Assembly (NCBI GenBank): GCA_949296855.1
Contig: CASFRN010000015.1
Location: 1 to 32,288, forward strand
Length of the DNA stretch: 32,288 nt
Source: an uncultured Bacteroides sp.
GTDB lineage: Bacteria > Bacteroidota > Bacteroidia > Bacteroidales > Bacteroidaceae
Direction: 5' to 3'
Below the pieces are notes generated by a model that was given only the letters and a program-made list of their open reading frames with translations, was not told the DNA's origin and made no database searches. Positions 24,428-32,145 of this stretch are shown piece by piece. Position 1 is the stretch's first letter, and each line of letters starts with the position of its first letter. A program made the position numbers and the translations under genes.

Positions 24428-24595
24428 ATGGCTTACGTAATTAGTGACGATTGTATCGCTTGCGGTACTTGTATCGATGAATGCCCGGTTGGCGCAATTT
24501 CAGAAGGTGACAAATATTCTATCAATCCGGATATGTGTACGGAATGCGGCACTTGCGCAGATGTATGCCCGTCTGAAGCTATCCATCAGGGATAA
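24428..24595 (+). CDS. 2[4Fe-4S] ferredoxin
   Basis: This is a complete 55-residue ferredoxin with two CxxCxxCxxxCP motifs: CIACGTCIDECPVGAI near the N-terminus and CTECGTCADVCPSEAI near the C-terminus, so it should bind two [4Fe-4S] clusters. It has the length and symmetry of clostridial-type ferredoxins, low-potential electron carriers that serve pyruvate:ferredoxin oxidoreductase, hydrogenases and Rnf in anaerobes. The start is the only plausible ATG before the first motif. It has its own predicted promoter and a terminator, so it is likely a single-gene transcript. Which redox partners it uses cannot be read from the context. Confidence 0.97.
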   Translation: MAYVISDDCIACGTCIDECPVGAISEGDKYSINPDMCTECGTCADVCPSEAIHQG

Positions 24596-24630
24596 TCGAT
24601 TGAAAATCGTCGGTTTTGTAAAAATTTTAT

Positions 24631-24668
24631 AGAGGATGCCTTTCATAGGGAAGACATCCTCTTTTTTT
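24631..24668. terminator. Terminator between the ferredoxin gene and the ROK regulator
   Basis: AGAGGATG (24631-24638) and CATCCTCT (24655-24662) pair perfectly and are followed by a run of T to 24668. It serves the ferredoxin gene and, less strongly, the convergent regulator gene. Confidence 0.8.
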
Positions 24669-24685
24669 ATTTCGTATTGGTATGT

Positions 24686-25900
24686 TTATGCTTCGAACAG
24701 ACGGCTTCTAGACATTAGGCACGATCCGATGATGCTTGCTTGGCTTTTCAGTCTCGACAAGACTATTTCCGAATCGCGGCTCATCAGGCTAAGAGTGTAT
24801 TTGCGTACGGTGGAGATGATAGGCTGAAGCAGAAAATCTCCGGCGTTCGACATCTCTCCTCCGATAATGACCGTGTCCGGATTGAATATATTGATCAGAC
24901 TGCCGATGTGCAGTCCCAGTTGCTGTCCGATTTCTTCTACCAACTCGATAGCCAGCAAGTCTTCTTTGCTGATGGCATTGAAGATGTCTTCAAGAGTGAT
25001 GTCTTCGATGTTCTTCTCCGAAAGCACGATGGAATTTTCGCCTGCCTTCAGGTGTTCGATGAATTTGCGGTAAAGTGCTGAGCATGAATTTTCGGTCTCT
25101 AAACATCCTTTTTTGCCGCAGTGGCAGATAATTTGGTTGTCATATCCATATGTATGTCCGAATTCCCCGGAAAACCCTGATTTGCCTTTATAAAGCTTTC
25201 CGTCTATCAGAATGCCGATGCCTAGTCCCCAGTCGATGTTGATAAACAAGGCATTGCGCGAGCCTTTTAGTGCTCCTTTGATGTATTCGCCGTAAAGCAT
25301 GGCGCGGCTGTCATTTTCGATGGATACTTCTATGCCCATCTCTCCGGTCAAGATTTCAGCAAGCGGGCGTTCTCCGAAATTAAAGAAGCTGTGGCTGTAT
25401 CCTAATTCAGGATTTACCCGTCCGCATAGTGCTACGTTGATGTGCATGATGCGTTCCTTGCTGATGCTGAGTCCGGATATGAATGTTTCGATGTGGCGGC
25501 ATAATTTCTGTATGCACTCCATGGTGTCTTGGCGTTCGAAAGGAATGCCCATTTGCAGTTTCAGCAAATCTCCTTTGAAATTAATAAGTCCGATATGCAG
25601 GCTGTTCCAAGTAAGTGCGACACCGATGAAGTAAGCGGAGTCGGGGTTCAGTCCGTACAAGATAGGATGTCGTCCGCCGCTTGTTTCCAATTTGCCGTAT
25701 TCGTCGATGTATCCTTGTGCGTACATTTCATCGATGACTTTCGTTACGGTAGGGATGCTTAAGTCCATTTCTTTGGCAAGGTCGGTTATCGTGGAGTTCT
25801 CATTATATATCAGGTGGGTGATAATGTGTTTTTTCATAATGGCGCTCTTCGACCCTTTTTGAATGTCTGCTAATAATTGTTCTTTCATGATTTGTTTCAT
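24686..25900 (-). CDS. ROK-family transcriptional regulator (NagC/Mlc-like)
   Basis: This 404-residue protein has a winged helix-turn-helix at about 20-75 (STITDLAKEMDLSIPTVTKVIDEMY, then the wing GYIDEYGKLETSGGRHP). A sugar-binding ROK domain follows, with INVALCGRVNPE, IENDSRAML (Asp197), GLGIGILIDGKLYKG and the zinc motif CHCGKKGCLETE (Cys259, Cys261, Cys266, preceded by FGH249). The first ATP-motif Asp of ROK kinases is replaced (GVALTWNS), consistent with a regulator and not a kinase. It is divergent from nagB, so it probably represses or tunes the amino-sugar genes in response to GlcNAc or GlcN-6-phosphate. A second ATG at 25888 is also possible. The dyad at 25995-26027 is its likely operator. 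Confidence 0.9.
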   Translation of the reverse strand: MKQIMKEQLLADIQKGSKSAIMKKHIITHLIYNENSTITDLAKEMDLSIPTVTKVIDEMYAQGYIDEYGKLETSGGRHPILYGLNPDSAYFIGVALTWNSLHIGLINFKGDLLKLQMGIPFERQDTMECIQKLCRHIETFISGLSISKERIMHINVALCGRVNPELGYSHSFFNFGERPLAEILTGEMGIEVSIENDSRAMLYGEYIKGALKGSRNALFINIDWGLGIGILIDGKLYKGKSGFSGEFGHTYGYDNQIICHCGKKGCLETENSCSALYRKFIEHLKAGENSIVLSEKNIEDITLEDIFNAISKEDLLAIELVEEIGQQLGLHIGSLINIFNPDTVIIGGEMSNAGDFLLQPIISTVRKYTLSLMSRDSEIVLSRLKSQASIIGSCLMSRSRLFEA

Positions 25901-25961
25901 TTAATTCACTAACCCTTAATTAAAAATTTTAAAAATGGAATATAATTACCTTGTTTTATGG

Positions 25962-25991
25962 TTGTTTTATCCGCAAATCCCAATATCTTTG
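25962..25991 (+). promoter_or_regulatory. nagB: Promoter of nagB
   Basis: TTG at 25962-25964 and TATCTTTG at 25984-25991 are 19 bp apart. The predicted start site is near 25998, giving a leader of about 55 nt. It overlaps an upstream in-frame ATG at 25958, supporting ATG 26054 as the true nagB start. Confidence 0.65.
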
Positions 25992-25994
25992 CAC

Positions 25995-26027
25995 TTGTAT
26001 CAAAATCAACGTGTATTTTTGTTACAA
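25995..26027. promoter_or_regulatory. Candidate operator overlapping the nagB transcription start
   Basis: TTGTATCAAAAT (25995-26006) and ATTTTTGTTACAA (26015-26027) form an imperfect inverted repeat about 9 nt apart. It lies exactly over the predicted start site of nagB and about 95 bp from the ROK regulator gene, the position expected for a repressor site. This is inference from one occurrence. Confidence 0.4.
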
Positions 26028-26053
26028 ATATATTAATTAAATCTGGAAAAACT

Positions 26054-26845
26054 ATGAGAGTTATTATCGAATCTGATTACCAATCGCTTTCTTTGTGGGC
26101 TGCCAATCATGTGGCCCGGCGGATTAATGAGTTCAATCCGGCAAGCGGACGTCCTTTCGTATTGGGCTTGCCTACCGGTTCTTCTCCGTTAGGTATGTAC
26201 CGTGCCTTGATAGAACTGAACAAGCAAGGGGTTGTATCGTTTAAGAATGTGGTGACTTTTAATATGGATGAATATGTAGGATTGCCCGAATCACATCCTG
26301 AAAGCTACCATTCGTTTATGTTCAATAACTTTTTCAACCATATTGACATCCCGAAGGAGAACATCCATATCCTGAACGGGAATGCGGAAGACTTGGAAGC
26401 TGAATGCGAGAACTATGAAAAGCAGATTGCCGCATACGGCGGCATCGACTTGTTCTTGGGCGGTATCGGTCCCGACGGGCATATCGCTTTCAACGAGCCG
26501 GGTTCTTCCTTGACTTCACGTACCCGAGTAAAAACATTGACTACCGATACTATTGTGGCAAACTCGCGTTTCTTCGATAACGATGTGAACAAGGTGCCCA
26601 AGACGGCATTGACCGTAGGTGTAGGTACGGTGATGGATGCCAAGGAAGTGTTGATTCTGTGTAACGGGCATAACAAGGCACGCGCCTTGCAGCATGCGGT
26701 AGAAGGAGGCGTGACGCAGATGTGGACCATCAGTGCCCTGCAGATGCACCGCCACGGCATCATCGTCTGCGATGAGGCTGCAACCGATGAACTGAAGGTA
26801 GGAACATACAAGTATTTCAAGGACATCGAGCGGAACAATCTATAA
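26054..26845 (+). CDS. nagB: Glucosamine-6-phosphate deaminase
   Basis: NagB converts glucosamine-6-phosphate to fructose-6-phosphate and ammonia in the cytoplasm. From ATG 26054 ([17 protein letters not shown]) the protein has 263 residues, about the length of E. coli NagB (266). The catalytic set is intact: [12 protein letters not shown] (Asp72 equivalent), [18 protein letters not shown] (Asp141, His143 and Glu148 equivalents), and the phosphate loop [12 protein letters not shown]. An in-frame ATG at 25958 would add 32 unrelated residues and lies within the promoter, so it is rejected. It is 39 nt upstream of the pseudo-NagB/PIG-L fusion and divergent from the ROK regulator, giving a compact amino-sugar utilisation unit. 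Confidence 0.97.
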   Translation: MRVIIESDYQSLSLWAANHVARRINEFNPASGRPFVLGLPTGSSPLGMYRALIELNKQGVVSFKNVVTFNMDEYVGLPESHPESYHSFMFNNFFNHIDIPKENIHILNGNAEDLEAECENYEKQIAAYGGIDLFLGGIGPDGHIAFNEPGSSLTSRTRVKTLTTDTIVANSRFFDNDVNKVPKTALTVGVGTVMDAKEVLILCNGHNKARALQHAVEGGVTQMWTISALQMHRHGIIVCDEAATDELKVGTYKYFKDIERNNL

Positions 26846-26884
26846 GCCGTTATTCATTATTAACCATTAATTGTTCATTAAAAA

Positions 26885-28870
26885 ATGAGGACGAATTTAA
26901 GTTCGCAGATATCCCTTAACCGGGTGTCTACAAGATATTATAAGCCGGAGAACACCATCGACCGCTCCGTGCTGACCCGTTTTGAGAAAATACCGACCAA
27001 CATTTATGAAACGGCGGAAGAAGGGGTAAAGAGTATAGCCGATGAAATCATCCGCAAGATACAGGAGCGCCAGCATGACGGGAAGTTCTGCACGTTGGCT
27101 TTAGGCACAGGCGCTTCCTTGCGTCCTTTGTTTGCCGAATTGGTGCGCCGTCACAAGGAAGAAGGGGTGAGCTTCCGCAATGCCGTAGTGTTTAACCTGT
27201 TTGAGTATTATCCATTGCCCGAACAAGGCAGCAGCAGTATCGGGCAATTGAGCGAACTGTTCTTGAGCCAGGTTGACATTGACCGCCAGAATGTCTTTTC
27301 CATGAACGGTACGATTCCTCAAGAGGCGGTTATCGAGCATTGCCTTTTGTATGAGCAACGCATCAAGACATACGGCGGGATTGATATCGCCGTTATGGGC
27401 ATTGGCAGGGAAGGCAATATTGCAATGAACGAGCCGGGTTCTACGGCTTCGTCTGCAACCCGTCTGATATTTGTAGACAGCACTTCCCGTTCGGAAGCGG
27501 CGCATAATTTAGGCGTGGACAATCTGCCTCCTTGTTCCATAACGATGGGTGTCAATACGATTATGGAAGCCCGCCGGGTGTACCTGTTGGCATGGGGCGA
27601 AGACAAGGCGGACGTCATCAAGCGTGCGGTGGAAGACAAGATATCGGACACGCTTCCGGCTTCTTACCTCCAGATGCACCAGAATGCGACGGTTTGCATT
27701 GACTTGCCTACGGCTTCGCATCTGACCCGCATCCAGCGTCCTTGGCTGGTGACCAGTTGCGAGTGGACGGATAAACTGATCCGGAGTGCTATCGTATGGC
27801 TTTGCCTTTTGACCGGAAAGCCTATCCTGAAGTTGACCAATAAGGATTACAACGAGAACGGATTGAGTGAATTGCTCGTATTGTACGGTTCGGCTTATAA
27901 TGTGAACATCAAGATATTCAACGACCTTCAGCATACCATCACCGGCTGGCCCGGCGGAAAGCCCAATGCGGATGATACGTATCGTCCGGAACGTGCAAAA
28001 CCGTTCCCCAAGCGTGTGGTTGTCTTTTCTCCTCATCCTGACGATGATGTGATTTCGATGGGAGGCACTATCCGCCGCTTGGTACAACAGGGGCATGACG
28101 TGCATGTGGCATACGAGACTTCGGGGAATATTGCCGTTGGCGATGAGGAAGTGGTGCGTTTCATGCACTTCATCAATGGTTTCAACCAGTTGTTTGACGG
28201 GAATCAGAACGAGACTATCCGTAAGATGTATGCGGAAATCAAGCAGTTCCTGCTCCAGAAGAAGGAAGGCGACATTGATACCCGTGACATACTGACCATT
28301 AAGGGGTTGATTCGCCGCGGCGAGGCTCGTACGGCTTGCACCTATAACCGGATTCCGCTCGACCATGTGCATTTCCTGGACCTTCCGTTCTACGAGACCG
28401 GACGTATTGAAAAGAACCCTATCAGCGAGACCGATGTGCAAATCGTACAGAAATTGTTGCAGGAAGTCCAGCCGCATCAGATATACGTGGCTGGCGACCT
28501 TGCCGATCCGCACGGCACGCACCGTGTCTGCACCGATGCCGTATTGGCTGCTATTGATGAAGAAAAGAATGCCGGCGCTGAATGGCTGAAGGATTGCCGT
28601 ATCTGGATGTACCGCGGCGCATGGGCGGAATGGGAAATCGAGAACATCGAAATGGCAGTGCCGTTCAGCCCTGAAGAGCTTCGCGCGAAACGGAACTCCA
28701 TCCTGAAACACCAGTCTCAGATGGAGAGTGCACCGTTCTTGGGTAACGATGAACGCCTTTTCTGGCAACGCAGTGAAGACCGCAACCGTGGTACCGCATC
28801 GCTCTACGATAAATTAGGCTTGGCATGTTACGAAGCAATGGAAGCATTTGTGGAATATAAACCGTTGTAA
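26885..28870 (+). CDS. NagB-like (degenerate) + PIG-L/LmbE deacetylase fusion
   Basis: This 661-residue cytoplasmic protein (no signal peptide) joins two domains. Residues about 35-290 are NagB-like but have lost catalytic residues: the FNMDEY motif reads FNLFEY (Phe106 in place of Asp), and [11 protein letters not shown] reads GREGNIAMNEP (Glu176 and Asn178 replace Asp and His; Glu183 kept). It should therefore not deaminate, though the sugar-phosphate pocket may remain. Residues about 375-655 are a PIG-L/LmbE zinc deacetylase: SPHPDDDVISMGG (His384, Asp386/Asp387), GDLADPHGTHR (His543, His546) and EARTACTYN. PIG-L enzymes deacetylate GlcNAc groups. With nagB directly upstream, a plausible role is GlcNAc-6-phosphate deacetylase supplying NagB; no nagA is in the window. 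Databases often label such proteins simply NagB. Terminal hairpin: see 28928-28945. Confidence 0.9.
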   Translation: MRTNLSSQISLNRVSTRYYKPENTIDRSVLTRFEKIPTNIYETAEEGVKSIADEIIRKIQERQHDGKFCTLALGTGASLRPLFAELVRRHKEEGVSFRNAVVFNLFEYYPLPEQGSSSIGQLSELFLSQVDIDRQNVFSMNGTIPQEAVIEHCLLYEQRIKTYGGIDIAVMGIGREGNIAMNEPGSTASSATRLIFVDSTSRSEAAHNLGVDNLPPCSITMGVNTIMEARRVYLLAWGEDKADVIKRAVEDKISDTLPASYLQMHQNATVCIDLPTASHLTRIQRPWLVTSCEWTDKLIRSAIVWLCLLTGKPILKLTNKDYNENGLSELLVLYGSAYNVNIKIFNDLQHTITGWPGGKPNADDTYRPERAKPFPKRVVVFSPHPDDDVISMGGTIRRLVQQGHDVHVAYETSGNIAVGDEEVVRFMHFINGFNQLFDGNQNETIRKMYAEIKQFLLQKKEGDIDTRDILTIKGLIRRGEARTACTYNRIPLDHVHFLDLPFYETGRIEKNPISETDVQIVQKLLQEVQPHQIYVAGDLADPHGTHRVCTDAVLAAIDEEKNAGAEWLKDCRIWMYRGAWAEWEIENIEMAVPFSPEELRAKRNSILKHQSQMESAPFLGNDERLFWQRSEDRNRGTASLYDKLGLACYEAMEAFVEYKPL

Positions 28871-28927
28871 TAGATACGGGTATTTACGTTTTCATAGTAT
28901 ACAGGCGGACACGGATTTATTTAAGGT

Positions 28928-28945
28928 TATGCAATGTTTTGCATA
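28928..28945. terminator. Weak hairpin between the convergent fusion and ygiQ genes
   Basis: TATGCAA (28928-28934) and TTGCATA (28939-28945) pair with a four-base loop in the 115-nt convergent spacer. There is no T run after it on either strand, so a terminator role is uncertain. Confidence 0.3.
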
Positions 28946-28985
28946 GAAAATAAAGTATGTATGTGTCTGTCTGTGTGCTATGAAA

Positions 28986-30794
28986 TCAATACAGTTTCCC
29001 TATCAGGTCGCTTCGACCGATGCGCCTTAGCTCGCGGATGATGTTCTGACGCTCTTCGGGCTTGTGCCAGAAGAAGAACATGCGCTGGGCGAGCTTCTCT
29101 TTTTGGGTCTTTGCCGAGAAAACGGTTTTCAGTGTGTAGGGATGTATGCCTGTGTACCATGCTTCCGTGGCTACGGTCATTGGGGTGGGGGTGAAGTCTT
29201 GCACCTGTTCCAAGTGGAAGTCCAGCCGCTTGGTGATGACCGCTAATTCCGCCATGTCCTCTTCAGTGCATCCGGGATGGCTGCTGATGAAGTAGGGGAT
29301 GAGTTGCTGGCGCAGGTTCAGTTCGCGGTTCAGGCGGTCGAAGATGCGTTTGAAGGCATAGAACTGTTCGAACGAGGGCTTGCGCATCACTTCTAATACC
29401 CGTGCGCTGGTGTGTTCGGGAGCCACTTTCAATCGTCCGCTCACGTGTTTCGTGATAAGCTCGCGGACATATTCGGCGGTGCTCCGGTTCGTGGCAGGGT
29501 CTTTGCTTTCGTGCAAAAGCAGGTCGTAGCGCACGCCGCTTCCGATAAAGCTTTTCTTGATGCCCGGCAGGGCGTCTACGCTACGGTAGATGTCCAGCAA
29601 AGGGCGGTGGTCGGTGTTCAGGTTCGGGCAGATTTTCGGATGCACGCACGAGGGGCGTTTGCATTTGCGGCAGAGGCTTTCGTCTGTGCCGTGCATGGCA
29701 TACATGTTTGCCGAAGGCCCTCCCAAGTCGCTCAGATAGCCTTTGAAGTCGGGCATCTCGGTGATGGCTTTCACTTCTTTCAGGATGCTTTCCTTGCTCC
29801 GGCTCACGATGAACTTGCCTTGGTGTGCCGAAATGGTGCAGAAGGCGCATCCGCCGAAGCATCCGCGGTGGATATTTACCGAGAACTTAATCATGTCGTA
29901 CGCCGGGATGCGTTTCCCCTTGTATTTCGGATGAGGCAGGCGCGTGTAGGGCAGGTCGAACGAGCGGTCCAGTTCGCCTTGCGTCATGGGCGGGTAAGGC
30001 GGGTTGACCACCACCGTTCGCCCGTCTGTCTCTTGCCAGATGCGCCGGGCTTCATATTTGTTCGATTCTTCTTCGATGTGGCGGAAGTTTTGCGCTTGCT
30101 TGCGTTTGTCGGCAAGGCATTCTTCGTGCGAGAAGAGGCGCAGGTCGGTTTCCGCGGGCTGGAAGTCCTTGCGGGGGACGAGGTATGCCGTTTGCGGGAT
30201 GTCGGTCGGCACTTCGGGCGACGCTTCCATGCGCCGGCACAGTTCCGTGATGGGTTTCTCGCCCATGCCATATATCAGCAGGTCGGCTTTCGAGTCTATC
30301 AGGATAGACGGGCGCACCTTGTCTTGCCAATAATCGTAATGCGTCAGGCGGCGGAGCGAGGCTTCGATGCCTCCCAACACTACGGGCACATCGGGGTACA
30401 GTTCTTTCAGGATGCGCGTATAGACGATGCTGGGATATTCCGGGCGCATGTCGTGCCGTCCGTCGGGCGTATAGGCGTCTTCGCTCCGCAGGCGTTTGTT
30501 GGCGGTGTATTTGTTGACCATGCTGTCCATGCTTCCAGCCGTCACGCTGAAGAAGAGGCGGGGCGTGCCTAATTTCTTGAAGTCGCGCAGGTCATCGCGC
30601 CAGTTGGGCTGGGGGACGATAGCTACTTTCAGCCCTTCCGCTTCCAAGATGCGTCCGATTACGGCGGCTCCGAACGAGGGGTGGTCGATATAGGCATCGC
30701 CGCTGAATAGGATAACGTCCGGCTGGTTCCAACCTCTCAGTTCCATTTCTTTCTTGGTCGTGGGCAACCAGTCTGTCAGTTGATAGTTTCTCAC
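28986..30794 (-). CDS. YgiQ-family radical SAM protein
   Basis: This 602-residue protein carries the radical SAM cluster motif in HRGCFGGCAFCTISAHQGK (CxxxCxxC). Its N-terminal half (LFSGDAYIDHPSFGAAVIGR, VVLGGIEASLRRLTHYDYWQ) and C-terminal DUF3362-like part (TRNRE-type TPTPMTVATEAWYTG and PFEQ-like blocks) match YgiQ. A second Cys cluster, CRKCKRPSCVHPKICPNLN, lies in the middle and could hold another Fe-S cluster. The reaction of YgiQ is not known. The gene is richer in G+C than its neighbours, with frequent CGC and GCG codons, but its family is widespread in Bacteroidales so I do not read this as recent transfer. The first ATG in frame (30794) gives the expected N-terminus. It is preceded by a REP-like hairpin and a small gene on the same strand. 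Confidence 0.93.
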   Translation of the reverse strand: MRNYQLTDWLPTTKKEMELRGWNQPDVILFSGDAYIDHPSFGAAVIGRILEAEGLKVAIVPQPNWRDDLRDFKKLGTPRLFFSVTAGSMDSMVNKYTANKRLRSEDAYTPDGRHDMRPEYPSIVYTRILKELYPDVPVVLGGIEASLRRLTHYDYWQDKVRPSILIDSKADLLIYGMGEKPITELCRRMEASPEVPTDIPQTAYLVPRKDFQPAETDLRLFSHEECLADKRKQAQNFRHIEEESNKYEARRIWQETDGRTVVVNPPYPPMTQGELDRSFDLPYTRLPHPKYKGKRIPAYDMIKFSVNIHRGCFGGCAFCTISAHQGKFIVSRSKESILKEVKAITEMPDFKGYLSDLGGPSANMYAMHGTDESLCRKCKRPSCVHPKICPNLNTDHRPLLDIYRSVDALPGIKKSFIGSGVRYDLLLHESKDPATNRSTAEYVRELITKHVSGRLKVAPEHTSARVLEVMRKPSFEQFYAFKRIFDRLNRELNLRQQLIPYFISSHPGCTEEDMAELAVITKRLDFHLEQVQDFTPTPMTVATEAWYTGIHPYTLKTVFSAKTQKEKLAQRMFFFWHKPEERQNIIRELRRIGRSDLIGKLY

Positions 30795-30856
30795 TATGCT
30801 TGTCGGTTTATTGTTTGTGTTTGGCTTTTATGGAACACAGAACACAGAGCTTTTTT

Positions 30857-30885
30857 GTCATGCCGGATTGCAAATCCGGCATGAC
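30857..30885. repeat. REP-like perfect hairpin
   Basis: TCATGCCGGATT (30858-30869) and AATCCGGCATGA (30873-30884) are perfect complements around a three-base loop, with one more G-C pair outside. It lies in the 139-nt spacer between the small gene and ygiQ. Nearby low-complexity ACACAG and CTGTG motifs (about 30834-30847 and 30909-30925) flank it and may be the ends of a short dispersed element. Confidence 0.6.
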
Positions 30886-30933
30886 GACATAACAAAATTT
30901 GTTTTAATCTGTGTAATCTGTGGTGAAAACCAC

Positions 30934-31272
30934 TCAGTTCAGCGGTTCGTTCAGCACGTTGGGGCTTAGGCTTCCTTCTTTCTCGCGCTCCCACTTAATG
31001 TAGAGCTGGATGAGGTTGAACAGCCCGATTGCCTTCATGTTGTTGTGGTAAATCACGTCGATGCAGAGGTCGAGCAAGTCTTTGCTGTTCCCTTCCATCG
31101 AGGCGATGAGCGAGCGTACGTTCAGTCTCAGCTTGTCGAGCACCGATTCGTCTACGATTCCGTTGCTATCTATCAGGTGCTGGAACAACGCGTATTTCTC
31201 GATGGTCTGCAAGTGCTCTTCCGATATTTTTATAGTCCGTGTGCCAGACTGATTTGTTTGTATGGTATACAT
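30934..31272 (-). CDS. Small protein of unknown function
   Basis: This 112-residue protein starts at ATG 31272 (MYTIQTNQSGTRTIKISEEH) about 31 nt after a good -7 box. It is acidic and helical in character (SLIASMEGNSKDLLDLCIDVIYHNNMKAIGL, then IQLYIKWEREKEGSLSPNVLNE), with no signal peptide or membrane segment. I do not recognise a family. It lies upstream of ygiQ on the same strand, separated by a REP-like hairpin, so they could share a transcript. Confidence 0.65.
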   Translation of the reverse strand: MYTIQTNQSGTRTIKISEEHLQTIEKYALFQHLIDSNGIVDESVLDKLRLNVRSLIASMEGNSKDLLDLCIDVIYHNNMKAIGLFNLIQLYIKWEREKEGSLSPNVLNEPLN

Positions 31273-31302
31273 GATATTCGTTTGTTTTAATTAATAATGA
31301 AG

Positions 31303-31310
31303 CAAAGATA
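31303..31310 (-). promoter_or_regulatory. Predicted -7 box of the small gene
   Basis: On the minus strand TATCTTTG is a perfect TAnnTTTG, followed by CTTC and a 31-nt AT-rich leader. No convincing -33 box is seen. Confidence 0.55.
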
Positions 31311-31351
31311 ACCGTTTTTTCTTATTTCTTGCTTTCTTGAAGCGATTTTTT

Positions 31352-31593
31352 CATGTATGCTTGGCTGATTGGGTTAACAAGAAATTCGGATGGGTATTGG
31401 AAGTTGTTGTCAGACCGGATGAATGCCCGTTCAAGTTTCAAGTAGTGCCTAAACGCTGGATTGTGGAACGTTCCTTCTCATGGCCGGAAGACTTCAGAAG
31501 GTGACTATCGATTACGAATTCCTTGCTGGAACTGCGAAAGCTATGGTACAGTTTGCATTCATCCAAATCATGCTTAACAAATTTATCGAATGA
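31352..31593 (+). pseudogene. IS5-type transposase remnant (C-terminal end, frameshifted)
   Basis: A frame read from 31352 gives DWVNKKFGWVLEVVVRPDE and then VVPKRWIVERSFSW, the last block of IS5-family (IS427/IS1182-like) DDE transposases, which normally read PKRWVVERTFSWL. The Glu in WIVERSF is the third catalytic acidic residue position. After PEDFRR the frame stops (TGA at 31502), but the next frame continues the same protein: TIDYEFLAGTAKAMVQ, then IMLNKFIE ending in TGA at 31593. So a single-base frameshift occurred near 31500. The upstream two thirds of the gene are missing. It is a dead fragment, not a working element. It points to past insertion activity beside the broken beta-lactamase gene. 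Confidence 0.75.
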
Positions 31594-31629
31594 AATCAAA
31601 ACAGTTTCTGAAAATATAGCAGGTAACAT

Positions 31630-32145
31630 CTATCTTAAACTATCATAGACAGCACTTGCGATATTCTCCATGATTTTCGCATTCTCGGCATCTGTTTCTT
31701 TTGAGTCTTTTATAATCACAACAACATAACATTTATCGCCATCAGGCATATAAATCACTCCGGCATCCCCATCACCTATTTTAATCCCCATCTCTGTACG
31801 GTCTGAACTTCCCGTTTTATGTCCAAAACGTACCCCTGCAGGCAATCCCGCTTTAAGTTTGTTGGTTCCTGTAGAACATTCAAGCATTGTTTTTTCTAAG
31901 AAACTAAAATGCTCATCGGTTAATATGTCTTCTGTGTATATCTTTTTCAATAGTTCTGCTACTGCCAGAGGGGTGCTCCAATTATTGTAGCAGCGCATGA
32001 TATTTTCATGCATGCTGGCTTCTGTTTCTGTCAGGTTTTGCGCATTTATTCCAATGGATTTAATATATCCATCTACTTCTTCTATTCCTCCTACAAAACC
32101 TATGAGCCAGTCGCATGTATTGTTGTCGCTATGAGTTACGGTGTA
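31630..32145 (-). pseudogene. Class A beta-lactamase (subclass A2-like), truncated at its N-terminal side
   Basis: Reading the minus strand from about 32145 gives TYTVTHSDNNTCDWLIGF: the class A SDN motif (at 32122-32130). Next come an omega loop with the Glu-containing TETEASMHEN and YNNWSTPLAVAEL, the pattern of the CfxA/CblA/CepA/PER group. The KTG motif is HKTGSS (31810-31818), and the protein ends AVYDSLR with TAG at 31630-31632. Upstream of the Tyr of YTVTHSDN the translation stays open to the window edge but ceases to look like a beta-lactamase. The catalytic SxxK region and signal peptide, expected about 60 residues earlier, are not there. The gene is probably broken by an insertion at about 32145-32164; the missing half may lie beyond the window. 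It cannot give resistance in this form. Confidence 0.7.

Noticed and set aside
25958..26053. Extended N-terminus for nagB
   Set aside because: The added residues overlap the promoter and have no counterpart in NagB proteins.
27509..28768. Minus-strand open frame of 419 codons within the NagB/PIG-L fusion gene
   Set aside because: It lies wholly antisense to a gene with clear domain motifs and has no promoter, motif or homologue I recognise.
29412..30572. Long plus-strand open frame of 386 codons antisense to ygiQ
   Set aside because: It mirrors the GC-rich codon use of ygiQ on the other strand, its translation is Ala/Val/Phe-rich without motifs, and ygiQ is clearly the real gene.
30857..30885. 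Terminator for the small gene before ygiQ
   Set aside because: The hairpin lacks a following T run on the minus strand (it is followed by A), so it is listed as a REP-like repeat.
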